From NCBI GenBank assembly GCA_040880365.1, contig JBBDIO010000249.1, forward strand, positions 1-13,017: a stretch of 13,017 nucleotides of DNA, read 5' to 3'. Positions 6,937 through 13,017 of the stretch are shown in pieces (within the stretch, counting starts at the first letter, position 1; every line of letters starts with the position of its first letter). Origin of the DNA: JBBDIO01 sp040880365 (lineage in GTDB: Bacteria; Chloroflexota; Anaerolineae; Caldilineales; Caldilineaceae). The position numbers and the translations under genes were made by a program. Under the pieces are notes generated by a model. That model did not search any database. It worked only from the letters and a program-made list of their open reading frames with translations, and was not told the origin of the DNA.

Positions 6937-8592
6937 CTATTCGTTTTGGGCACGGACGCCAGATGCGCCGGCAGAAGATGGGCTGAACGACAGCGGTATT
7001 AGTTCGGCATTGGGCAGATCAGCAGAACCAGCCAGGCGATCCTCGACGGGTGAGACATCGCGCACAAAACGCCCCTGCATACTCCACGGCCCGGTCCAGG
7101 TGATTTCGGCCTCTACCAGGCACCCCCGCAAATCGTGCTCGCTTTCGATGAATACCAGCTTGTTGCGGCGCGTGCGACCCCGCCACTTGCCTTTGTGTGT
7201 CTCTTCGACAAGAACTTCCACGGTCCGGCCCAATTCGCGTGCGTTGATTTCGCGCGAAACGCTTTCCTGCAACTCTTCAATCACACGATGGCGCGCCACC
7301 TTAACCGCCTCGGGCACATCATCTTCCATACGCCGTTCGCTCACCGTGCCGGGGCGGGGGCTGTAGCGCGCCAGGTGCACTTTATCCAACTTGAGATCGG
7401 CCAAAACGTCTACCGTGTCCTGAAACTGAGCGTCCGATTCGCCGCAGAACCCGACAATGATATCCGTGTGAATCGCGCCATCGGGCAAAATGCGACGAAT
7501 CCGGCCAATCAATTCCCGATATTCGGCATTGGTATAGCCCCGCTTCATGCGCGCCAATATTTCGTCGTTGCCCGCCTGGATGGGCACTTCGATATGCTCA
7601 CACACCTTGGGCAGGTCGCGCACCGCGTGCAAAATCCGCTTGGTCATATAGTTGGGATGGCTGGTCAGAAACCGAATCCGCCACAACCCCTCAATGTCGT
7701 TGACCGCGGCCAGCAGATCCGCCAGATCCGGCCCTGCGCCCGGCACCTCTGCGGCCAATCCCTCATACGCGCCCACCGTGGCGCTGTTGCCCAGTTCGCC
7801 CCGCCAGTCGTAGCCATAGCGATCCACAATCTGCCCCAGCAACGTCACCTCGCGCACACCCTGTGCGACCAGACCGCGAATTTCGTTGAGGATTTCATCA
7901 ATGCTGCGGCTGCGCTCCACACCTCGGCGAAAGGGAATGATGCAGAACGTACACGCGTGGCTACAGCCATAGACAATCGGCACATGCGCAGAGATGGGCA
8001 GCGGGCCATCGGGGGCCAGGTGGCGCATGGACTGCACCGCGCCCACGGGCTGGGTTTCATCCTGTACCCGGTGCCGTTCTTCGACCAGATCGCGCTCCAA
8101 ACCGGCGGCTTCGGCCTTCAATTCCTGCTGGCGCAGATGATTCACCAGGGGCGTCGCTTCGCTGGGCGGCATAAAGACATCCACTTCTGGATACGCGGCC
8201 AACAGCTTTTCGCTGGGTTTCACACCCACCATACAGCCCATCAGCGCCAGGGTGCGACCTTTGCGGCGCGTGCGCCAGGGCTTCAGACTGCCCAGCTTGC
8301 CCACGGCCTTGTCCTCGGCAGTTTGACGGACCACACACGTATTCAATACCACCACATCGGCTTCATCCAGCGCCGCCGTCGGCCCATAGCCCAGTTTTTC
8401 CAGCTCGGCAGCCACATGGTTGCTGTCCGCCACATTCATCTGACAGCCGATTGTCCAGATGTGATATTTGCGCGCAGCAGCGTCAACGCTACCCAGAGGC
8501 GCGTCGCGGGTGGTAATTTCTACTGGTTCAAAGGTTGGATCTTTTTGTCCACGCACGGCGTTTGCCGTGGGAGTGGGATGCAGTTCAGACAT
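6937..8592 (-). CDS. miaB: tRNA-2-methylthio-N6-dimethylallyladenosine synthase MiaB
   Basis: The 551-residue radical-SAM methylthiotransferase adds the 2-methylthio group to N6-isopentenyladenosine-37 of tRNAs reading UNN codons. Domain order is clear. The N-terminal MTTase domain has auxiliary cluster cysteines C50 (GCQMN), C86 (NTCVVR) and C120 (GCMVG). The radical SAM motif CSHACTFC supplies C210, C214 and C217. The SAM-binding strands include LLTS-like FLTSHPNYM, EVPIQAGND and YSPRPGT. The TRAM domain runs from about 453 to 511. The protein is longer than the usual 440-480 residues: about 40 extra at the N-terminus, an inserted G/A-rich stretch at about 264-287, and a C-terminal tail after 515. 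The loop normally GFPGE reads GFCGE (C383). ATG 8592 has AGGAG seven bases upstream. The CaCA gene follows by 12 bases; the protoporphyrinogen oxidase gene lies 115 bases upstream on the same strand. MtaB and RimO are less likely, given the NTC and cluster spacing. Confidence 0.93.
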   Translation of the reverse strand: MSELHPTPTANAVRGQKDPTFEPVEITTRDAPLGSVDAAARKYHIWTIGCQMNVADSNHVAAELEKLGYGPTAALDEADVVVLNTCVVRQTAEDKAVGKLGSLKPWRTRRKGRTLALMGCMVGVKPSEKLLAAYPEVDVFMPPSEATPLVNHLRQQELKAEAAGLERDLVEERHRVQDETQPVGAVQSMRHLAPDGPLPISAHVPIVYGCSHACTFCIIPFRRGVERSRSIDEILNEIRGLVAQGVREVTLLGQIVDRYGYDWRGELGNSATVGAYEGLAAEVPGAGPDLADLLAAVNDIEGLWRIRFLTSHPNYMTKRILHAVRDLPKVCEHIEVPIQAGNDEILARMKRGYTNAEYRELIGRIRRILPDGAIHTDIIVGFCGESDAQFQDTVDVLADLKLDKVHLARYSPRPGTVSERRMEDDVPEAVKVARHRVIEELQESVSREINARELGRTVEVLVEETHKGKWRGRTRRNKLVFIESEHDLRGCLVEAEITWTGPWSMQGRFVRDVSPVEDRLAGSADLPNAELIPLSFSPSSAGASGVRAQNE

Positions 8593-8707
8593 GGTTGGCT
8601 CCTGTTGTCCGGTTTAATCCGGGCAGGCTAAACATCAATTCATCGTTTGCGGTTGGTTCAGACTAGAGCAATCAGCGCGGGCGTCTGGCGCGCGCCAAAC
8701 CGCTATT
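8593..8707 (-). promoter_or_regulatory. Intergenic region upstream of miaB with a 12-bp palindrome
   Basis: These 115 bases hold the perfect palindrome TGGCGCGCGCCA (8686-8697), just after the oxidase stop codon. They also hold a short CCGG...CCGG dyad about 30 bases before miaB, and the miaB ribosome site AGGAG. I see no terminator with a U-tract and no convincing -35/-10 pair, so read-through from the oxidase gene into miaB is possible. Confidence 0.35.
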
Positions 8708-10309
8708 CTAGTGAATGGCAGACGGTTCTGTCAAAGCGGACGCACGCGCTTTGATTGGCGTATCCGAATATGTATCCACAAATTGGCGCGCCGTATTTTG
8801 TGCCTGATGTACACAGTCGGGAATCCCGATGCCGCGATAGGGGCTGCCGGTGACGAATAATTGCGGGGGCAATCCTGCCTCAATCGCGTCTACCATTTCC
8901 AGGTGCCCCACGTCATATTGGGGCGACGCATCTTGCCAGCGGAACAATCGATGAAACAGCGGCGGTGCAGTCACGCCCATGATCGCGGCTAGCTCGCGCT
9001 GGGCAATCGCCAAAAGTGTCTCATCATCGTGGGCCAGAATTTCAGGATTGCGCGAGCCGCCCAAAAAGACCCGAATCAGATGGTGCCCATCGGGCGCGCG
9101 CTGGTCAAATTTGCGCGTCGTCCAGGTGATCGCGTTGATGTCACGCTGCTCACTCTGGGGGATGACCACGCCAAACCCGTCCATCGCATGGGGTACCGCA
9201 TCGGGCGCATAGGCCAAAGTCAGTGTCACCGTACTAACATGGCGTATACTCGCCAACCGCGCCGCAGAATCGGGCGCCAGTTCGCCCAACAAGCGCGCCG
9301 CAGTGGGGGCCGGCACCGCGACCACCACCGCGTTGGCGTGCACCTGCGTACCATTTGCCAGCGTCAGCGTATAGCCCGCCGCGTCCTGCCGGGCTGCAAT
9401 TTTCTGCACCGCGACGCCCGCCTGCGCCTGTTCGCCCAATTCCGAGACCAAACGTCGAATCAGTTCGTGGGTGCCCAAAACCGGCGTTATAAACACCGAG
9501 CGCGGCGCGGTCTGGGAACTGCCAGTCTGGTTTTGGGGGGAGGGCGATGCTGCCTGTTTACGCGCGGCCGCGCCTGCCAATATGCCGCGGATCAGGCTGC
9601 CGTGGATGCGTTCCAACTCGCGAAACCGAGGAAACGTTGCCAGGATACTCTGGCGGTCGGCTTCGGCGCTGTAGATGCCCGACATGAGCGGTTCGGCCAA
9701 TTTATCGAGCGCCTCGCGCCCCAGCCGCCGGGTCACAAAATCCGCCAGTGTTTCGTCGCGGTCATCCTGTTTGCGCGGCAACATCAAATCCAGCGCCATG
9801 CGCAACTTGCCCAGCGGCGAAATCAGCGGCGACCGCAGAAAGGGCAGCAGACGCGTGGGCACAATCAGTTGCAATCCATCGGGCATGGGCAGCAGACGCC
9901 CACCCTGCAACACATAGACCTTGCGCCGGTAGTCGTTGGTGCCCATGAGCGCATCGCCCAACCCCAATTCCTGGGCCAATTGCAGTGCCCACGGTTTCTG
10001 GGTCAAAAACGAATCGGGGCCGGCTTCCACAATGAACGGCGTCGCGCCGCCCGTATCCACCACCTCGGTCTGCACCTTGCCGCCAAAGCGGTCGCTTGCC
10101 TCGAACAGGGCCAGACGCAGGCTTCGCGGATTACCCGATCCATCGGCTTCTGCCCAATATTTGCGCGCGTAATAGGCCGTAGCCAACCCGCTCACGCCAC
10201 CCCCCACGATGGCAAGATCGACTGTCTGCCCGTCATCCTGTTTTGCAAACCCAGAATCAGCGGAGCCGGCCGGCGGCTCTATATTAGATTCGTGATTATT
10301 TCCGTGCAT
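8708..10309 (-). CDS. hemY: Oxygen-dependent protoporphyrinogen oxidase (HemY/PPOX type)
   Basis: The 533-residue FAD enzyme oxidises protoporphyrinogen IX to protoporphyrin IX (or coproporphyrinogen III in the coproporphyrin route), using O2. It belongs to the flavin amine-oxidase fold. The dinucleotide-binding motif is VGGGVSGLA (35-43), followed by FEASDRFGGKVQT (69-81) and the substrate-pocket stretch VEAGPDSFL (94-102). EPLMSGIYSAEADRQS (206-221) is diagnostic of PPOX, and the C-terminal FAD motif is TGSPYRGIGIPDCV (487-500). A 20-residue Q/S/P-rich linker at about 251-270 and a 30-residue polar N-terminal tail make it longer than the usual 460-480. ATG 10309 is chosen because GGGGAG stands nine bases upstream and the tail leads into the FAD motif. 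The same reading frame is open far upstream, to 11005, but that part is the antisense of the MFS gene. No other heme gene is in the window. Confidence 0.93.
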   Translation of the reverse strand: MHGNNHESNIEPPAGSADSGFAKQDDGQTVDLAIVGGGVSGLATAYYARKYWAEADGSGNPRSLRLALFEASDRFGGKVQTEVVDTGGATPFIVEAGPDSFLTQKPWALQLAQELGLGDALMGTNDYRRKVYVLQGGRLLPMPDGLQLIVPTRLLPFLRSPLISPLGKLRMALDLMLPRKQDDRDETLADFVTRRLGREALDKLAEPLMSGIYSAEADRQSILATFPRFRELERIHGSLIRGILAGAAARKQAASPSPQNQTGSSQTAPRSVFITPVLGTHELIRRLVSELGEQAQAGVAVQKIAARQDAAGYTLTLANGTQVHANAVVVAVPAPTAARLLGELAPDSAARLASIRHVSTVTLTLAYAPDAVPHAMDGFGVVIPQSEQRDINAITWTTRKFDQRAPDGHHLIRVFLGGSRNPEILAHDDETLLAIAQRELAAIMGVTAPPLFHRLFRWQDASPQYDVGHLEMVDAIEAGLPPQLFVTGSPYRGIGIPDCVHQAQNTARQFVDTYSDTPIKARASALTEPSAIH

Positions 10310-10522
10310 ACGCAATTGCTCCCCTCGACTTTCCATCTTTTCAGTATAGCCCCACCCTCGCCAATAACCTGATTTTTGACCGCTCAGGATTGGAGAATTT
10401 CTGCGCTCTGGAGTACCTTTTTGGCAACAACCTGCAACAAGCGCGTTGCGGCAGCCCGAATCCAGCCATAGATCGCCAGTCCATCGAGAAGGACGTGCCT
10501 CATTTATCGACAACTTCGCCCG
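10310..10522. promoter_or_regulatory. Divergent promoter region between hemY and the MFS gene
   Basis: The 213 bases separate the two divergent starts. On the minus strand TATACT (10343-10348) is a plausible -10 for hemY, about 34 bases before its start, but no good -35 stands 16-18 bases away. On the plus strand TTGACC (near 10376) is a possible -35 with no matching -10. A short GCAAC/GTTGC dyad occurs near 10434-10450. Nothing else is recognisable, and no small gene with a ribosome site is seen. Confidence 0.3.
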
Positions 10523-11728
10523 ATGCCCTCGGTCTCCCCTTCGTTTGGGGCAGCCGGCGACCCCAAACGCGGTCTGGCGGCGGCACGGCTTTTCTATTTT
10601 GCATTCTTCGGGGCCATCGGCTGTCTGGTGCCCTATCTGAATGTCTACTTTGCCCAACAAGGACTCACCGGCACGCAGATCGGCTGGTTGGGCAGTGTCG
10701 CGCCCCTCATCGCGCTGGTCGCAAATCCCTTCTGGGGGGCAGTCGCCGACCGCCGCCACATCCATCGTCAGATTCTCGCGCTGTGTGCCATCGCCTCCGG
10801 CTTCGTCTCCCTCTTTTTTCTCAACGTCACCAGCTTTGTGCCGTTGCTCTTCCTGGTCACGCTCCTGTCCTTCTTTCGCACACCCATCGCCGCCATTCTC
10901 GATAGCAGCGTGCTCGACATGGTCCGCAAAACCGGCGGTCACTATGGTCGCCAGCGCATGTGGGGCAGCGTGGGCTTTGTGCTGGCAACCGTCGGCCTGG
11001 GTCAATGGCTAAACCTGCAAGATTTCAGCCTCATGTTCTGGATTCACGCCATTCTGCTGGGCGTGGTCTGTTTTGGGTTGAGCTTTGCCATGCCCGTGGG
11101 CGCACGCGAGGGCGCGGTGAGTCTGCGCGACGGGATGGCGCGCCTGCTCCAACACCGCGCCTATGTCATGTTTCTGGGGTCGATGGCCTTGTTGGGCATC
11201 AGCACTTCGTGTTATGTCAACTTTCTGGGCCTGCATCTGCTGGAACTGGGCGCAGGCGAACGCCTCATCGGCATCGCGTGGGCGGCCAACGGCCTGGCCG
11301 AAATCCCCATCATGTATCTGGGGGGACGCTGGTTTGCCCGCTTCCGCTATGGGCGGCTGATTCTGCTGGGCTATGCAGGATACACCGTTGTCTGGCTGAT
11401 CATGGCGTCCGCCGCCAGCCCCACCCAGGTTGTGCTCGGTTCGATCCTCACCGGCGTGTGCTATGGTACGGTGTGGGTGGCCGCGGTCAACTATGCCGGG
11501 CTGGCTGCGCCTCCGGGCCTGAGCGCTACCGCCCAGGCTTTGGTGGGCGCGGTGCAGTCGGGCATCGGCTGGAGCATCGGCGCAGTGCTCGCCGGCTATC
11601 TCTGGGACGGCTTCGGCGGGCAGGCAGTCTTTATCGCGGCCGCGCTGGCGACAAGCCTGGCGGTTGTCCTCTTCTGGTTTGGCGACCGCACGCTGGAAAG
11701 TCCGCCCGCCGCGCCGGTCGCGGCCTGA
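10523..11728 (+). CDS. MFS transporter, HcaT/MFS_1-like group
   Basis: A 401-residue membrane protein with about twelve helices, typical of the major facilitator superfamily. The first helix LFYFAFFGAIGCLVPYLNVYF and the loop GWLGSVAPLIALVANPFWGAVADR (helix 2 with the conserved G-x-x-x-D-R loop) are characteristic. YGRQRMWGSVGF (near 140-151) is the hallmark seen in the HcaT / PF12832-like permeases. The second half repeats the pattern with GGRWFARFRYGRLILLGY. The start at 10523 lacks a Shine-Dalgarno sequence. No better in-frame start is visible, so the exact N-terminus is uncertain by a few residues. It is divergent from the protoporphyrinogen oxidase gene. The substrate is not evident: HcaT itself imports phenylpropionate, but related permeases differ widely, so no substrate is assigned. 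Confidence 0.87.
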   Translation: MPSVSPSFGAAGDPKRGLAAARLFYFAFFGAIGCLVPYLNVYFAQQGLTGTQIGWLGSVAPLIALVANPFWGAVADRRHIHRQILALCAIASGFVSLFFLNVTSFVPLLFLVTLLSFFRTPIAAILDSSVLDMVRKTGGHYGRQRMWGSVGFVLATVGLGQWLNLQDFSLMFWIHAILLGVVCFGLSFAMPVGAREGAVSLRDGMARLLQHRAYVMFLGSMALLGISTSCYVNFLGLHLLELGAGERLIGIAWAANGLAEIPIMYLGGRWFARFRYGRLILLGYAGYTVVWLIMASAASPTQVVLGSILTGVCYGTVWVAAVNYAGLAAPPGLSATAQALVGAVQSGIGWSIGAVLAGYLWDGFGGQAVFIAAALATSLAVVLFWFGDRTLESPPAAPVAA

Positions 11729-11751
11729 CCTGGCCGCGCCACGGCCGCGAC
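11717..11751. repeat. Inverted repeat over the MFS stop codon
   Basis: GTCGCGGCC (11717-11725) and GGCCGCGAC (11743-11751) are perfect 9-bp arms around a 17-base centre that contains the stop codon (11726-11728) and a further partial copy, GGCCGCG. No T-tract follows on either strand. It could be a U-less transcript end or a 3' stabilising stem. Confidence 0.5.
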
Positions 11752-11834
11752 AAGTCGAATGGGACTACCATGTAAATAGAGTGGGCATTGGGCCAAAAAC
11801 CGGCATATTCATATTTATGTCTAACACAATTTCC

Positions 11835-11863
11835 TTTACACAGTGGTTCATATGTGCTATTAT
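11835..11863 (+). promoter_or_regulatory. Sigma-70 promoter of ssrA
   Basis: TTTACA (11835-11840) and TATTAT (11858-11863) are each 5/6 matches to consensus and are separated by the optimal 17 bases. Transcription would start near 11870, a few bases before the mature tmRNA 5' end, leaving a very short leader for RNase P to remove. Confidence 0.85.
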
Positions 11864-11875
11864 TGAAAATTGTTA

Positions 11876-12281
11876 GGGGATGAACGGTTTCGACGGGGCA
11901 GGAAGTTTGCTGACTGCGGGCCGTAGAGCGTCGGCTACGTAAAAAAGGCGCAACACATATAAATGCCAACAACACAGGCAAATCCTTCAACTTTGGTTTC
12001 GCTAATACTGCCCCTGCGGCGGTGGCGGCCTAGTTAAAGGTCGGAATCGCTTCGGCGATTCCCGGTATTGCAAGAATGGTGCCTTCAGGTTCTGCAATAC
12101 CGTCATATACTGCAAGGCTGCGATAGCGGAACGCCGATAAGGCTATCTAAGACAGATCGGCTAGCCGGGCAAAGCATCCTGTCGTTTGGAGGCTGCCAGG
12201 CGAAACCTGCATAAAACGACTATGTCTGTAGATGTCAGTCGACAAATGTTTCGGACGCGGGTTCGATTCCCGCCATCTCCA
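11876..12281 (+). ncRNA. ssrA: tmRNA (transfer-messenger RNA)
   Basis: The 406-base one-piece tmRNA rescues stalled ribosomes by trans-translation together with SmpB. The 5' end GGGGATGAACGGTTTCGACG is the classic tmRNA opening. Its first seven bases pair with CATCTCC near the 3' end, and discriminator A is at 12281. The T arm, GCGGGTTCGATTCCCGC, is complete. The D-like loop is reduced, as usual. The message region opens at 11965, and the following segment, with several G/C-rich hairpins (for example GGAATCGCTTCGGCGATTCC), supplies the pseudoknots. CCA is not encoded, since CTC follows the discriminator. This is a standard one-piece molecule, not the permuted two-piece form. It has its own promoter and terminator. 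Confidence 0.97.
11965..12033 (+). other. tmRNA proteolysis-tag reading frame
   Basis: A 22-codon message starts at GCC 11965 and stops at TAG 12031-12033. It opens with ANNTGKSF and ends with APAAVAA. The hydrophobic, alanine-rich end is the expected ClpXP/AAA-protease degron, and the ANN opening is common in tmRNA tags. The same frame is open back to GCA at 11950, so a resume point five codons earlier cannot be fully excluded. The GCC-AAC-AAC start fits the family best. Confidence 0.82.
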
Positions 12282-12287
12282 CTCTCA

Positions 12288-12326
12288 GAAACGACTCGCC
12301 GAAATTTCGAGTCGTTTCTTTTTTTT
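12288..12326 (+). terminator. Rho-independent terminator of ssrA
   Basis: A perfect 11-bp stem, GAAACGACTCG (12288-12298) with CGAGTCGTTTC (12308-12318), has a 9-base loop and eight following T residues. It begins six bases after the mature tmRNA 3' end, so little 3' trimming is needed. Confidence 0.96.
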
Positions 12327-12401
12327 GGAAGTTTCGCGAATTTTTCGCAAGTTGTAGAATCCTCGTCCGCGGGGTATGCTCCCAGGGGGAGCGACATATA
12401 T

Positions 12402-13017
12402 ATGGATGACTGGTCGAACATTGCCTATTTGCAACGGGGCGGCGAACGCTGGCAAGATGCCTATCGCGCCCTGATGGAATCGGATATTTTTATGGTCCTG
12501 GCTGCCTACGATCCCATTCTGGTCGGCGCGTATCCGCTGGGCCTGGAGGTGTCGCAGACGCTCGAGATCATCTGCGCCGCGCCGGATTTGGCGCGCTTCC
12601 GCCACGAAATGCTCGCCTTTTACCAGGATGCCACCGATTTTGAACTGGAGCCTGCCGTCAACCTGCCCTCTACCGATGGCACAACTGACGGCACAATCAG
12701 CGGCACAGCCGAGGCCACAACCGACAACGAAGCAATCGAAGCCGCGAGCTTCATGCAAAATGCCTTCACGATTCGGGTGCAGGCCCGTGCCCTGCCGGTG
12801 GAAGACCAGCCCGAATATCGCGCGCTGGATGTTGCCGCGCGCCTCCTGCGCATGGGCAGCGACGATGCGCGCCGCAGCGTGCAGAATCTGGTACAGAGCG
12901 GCCTCCCGCTGTACACAGCATTCGCCACCTATTTCCAACTGGATGGCGATCCCCAGCCCGCACTGGTCGCCCACTATGACGCGAGCTATTCGGAACTGGA
13001 AGAAATTGTGATTGCTG
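12402..13017 (+). CDS. DUF4269-family protein, 3' end beyond the window
   Basis: The open frame runs from ATG 12402 without a stop to the window edge (205 codons seen). GGGGGAG (12385-12391) lies ten bases upstream. The layout matches the DUF4269 pattern I remember. An N-terminal IAYLQRGGERWQDAYRAL (7-24) is followed by DPILVGAYPLGLEV (37-50), then LEIICAAPD (54-62), and late in the protein by AARLLRMGSDDARRSVQNLVQSG with YFQLDGDPQPAL (178-188). The family has no proven function known to me; the IPLxxD...DIIC pattern suggests a nucleotidyltransferase-like fold. Here the usual acidic SDLD segment reads QTLE, so any metal-dependent chemistry may be lost. Residues 91-110 are a Thr/Gly-rich insert encoded by a 12-bp tandem repeat. 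No partner gene is visible; it follows ssrA after that gene's terminator. Confidence 0.7.
   Translation, partial: MDDWSNIAYLQRGGERWQDAYRALMESDIFMVLAAYDPILVGAYPLGLEVSQTLEIICAAPDLARFRHEMLAFYQDATDFELEPAVNLPSTDGTTDGTISGTAEATTDNEAIEAASFMQNAFTIRVQARALPVEDQPEYRALDVAARLLRMGSDDARRSVQNLVQSGLPLYTAFATYFQLDGDPQPALVAHYDASYSELEEIVIA
12672..12731 (+). repeat. 12-bp tandem repeat inside the DUF4269 gene
   Basis: Five consecutive 12-base units begin at 12672. The first three end in GGCACA and the fourth in GCCACA; the fifth is degenerate. They encode T-D-G-T, T-D-G-T, I-S-G-T, A-E-A-T and T-D-N-E, a flexible polar insert that stays in frame because the unit is four codons. Slippage expansion is the likely origin. 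Confidence 0.75.

Noticed and set aside
7135..8631. 498-residue plus-strand open frame opposite miaB
   Set aside because: It is a shadow of a GC-rich coding strand. The minus strand carries all six cluster cysteines and the TRAM domain of MiaB, and the plus reading is His/Gln/Arg-rich without motifs.
8686..8697. Palindrome TGGCGCGCGCCA as a terminator stem
   Set aside because: It has no room for a loop without melting central pairs, and no U-tract follows. In GC-rich DNA such alternating GC palindromes arise easily.
9029..10372. 447-residue plus-strand open frame opposite hemY
   Set aside because: It has no recognisable domain and no ribosome site, and it lies wholly antisense to a clear FAD oxidase.
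10310..11005. 232-residue upstream extension of the protoporphyrinogen oxidase frame
   Set aside because: It is antisense to the MFS gene and crosses the divergent promoter region. The residues are polar and repetitive, and the FAD motif begins shortly after ATG 10309.
12225..12281. tRNA-like 3' half with a canonical T arm
   Set aside because: There is no anticodon arm upstream. Its acceptor strand pairs with the GGGGATG 400 bases away, so it is the 3' end of tmRNA.

Overview
The window is about 60% G+C by eye and reads as ordinary chromosomal DNA of a free-living, probably aerobic bacterium. It has dense housekeeping genes, Shine-Dalgarno-led starts, near-consensus sigma-70 promoters at the RNA genes and rho-independent terminators. 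Chloroflexota (Anaerolineae/Caldilineae-like) is my best guess. It rests on the flavour of MiaB (a GQIVDRYG stretch where proteobacterial enzymes have GQNVNSY), the M29 aminopeptidase, the HemY-type protoporphyrinogen oxidase and the ABC-2 exporter set. This is inference; no 16S rRNA or other decisive marker is present.

Layout, left to right. A tRNA-Lys(CUU) on the minus strand (14-86) has its own promoter and is divergent from a plus-strand M29 metallo-aminopeptidase (251-1513), which ends at a clear terminator (1591-1624). Next is a plus-strand cluster: a GbsR/MarR-like winged-helix regulator (1754-2251), an ABC ATPase (2355-3230) and two ABC-2 membrane subunits (3227-3937, 4004-4732). The gene order and protein sizes recall the mycobacterial Rv2686c-Rv2688c type of drug exporter. 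A short array of four 15-bp direct repeats (4736-4795) separates this cluster from a homocysteine S-methyltransferase (mmuM, 4824-5789).

A minus-strand block converges on mmuM. Read in its own direction it is protoporphyrinogen oxidase (10309-8708), miaB (8592-6937) and a CaCA-family cation/Ca2+ exchanger (6924-5932). It ends in a hairpin plus U-tract that works properly only on the minus strand (5814-5852). A plus-strand MFS permease of the HcaT-like group (10523-11728) is divergent from the oxidase gene.

The right end holds the transfer-messenger RNA gene ssrA (11876-12281), with a near-consensus promoter and a strong terminator. It is followed by a DUF4269-family protein (from 12402) that runs off the window and carries an in-frame 12-bp tandem repeat insertion.

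I found no mobile element, CRISPR array, phage gene or obvious novel defence system. The points most worth a second look are the 15-bp repeat array before mmuM, the Q-loop substitution in the exporter ATPase, the altered loop in MiaB, the long tmRNA tag and the repeat-bearing DUF4269 protein with a degenerate acidic motif.
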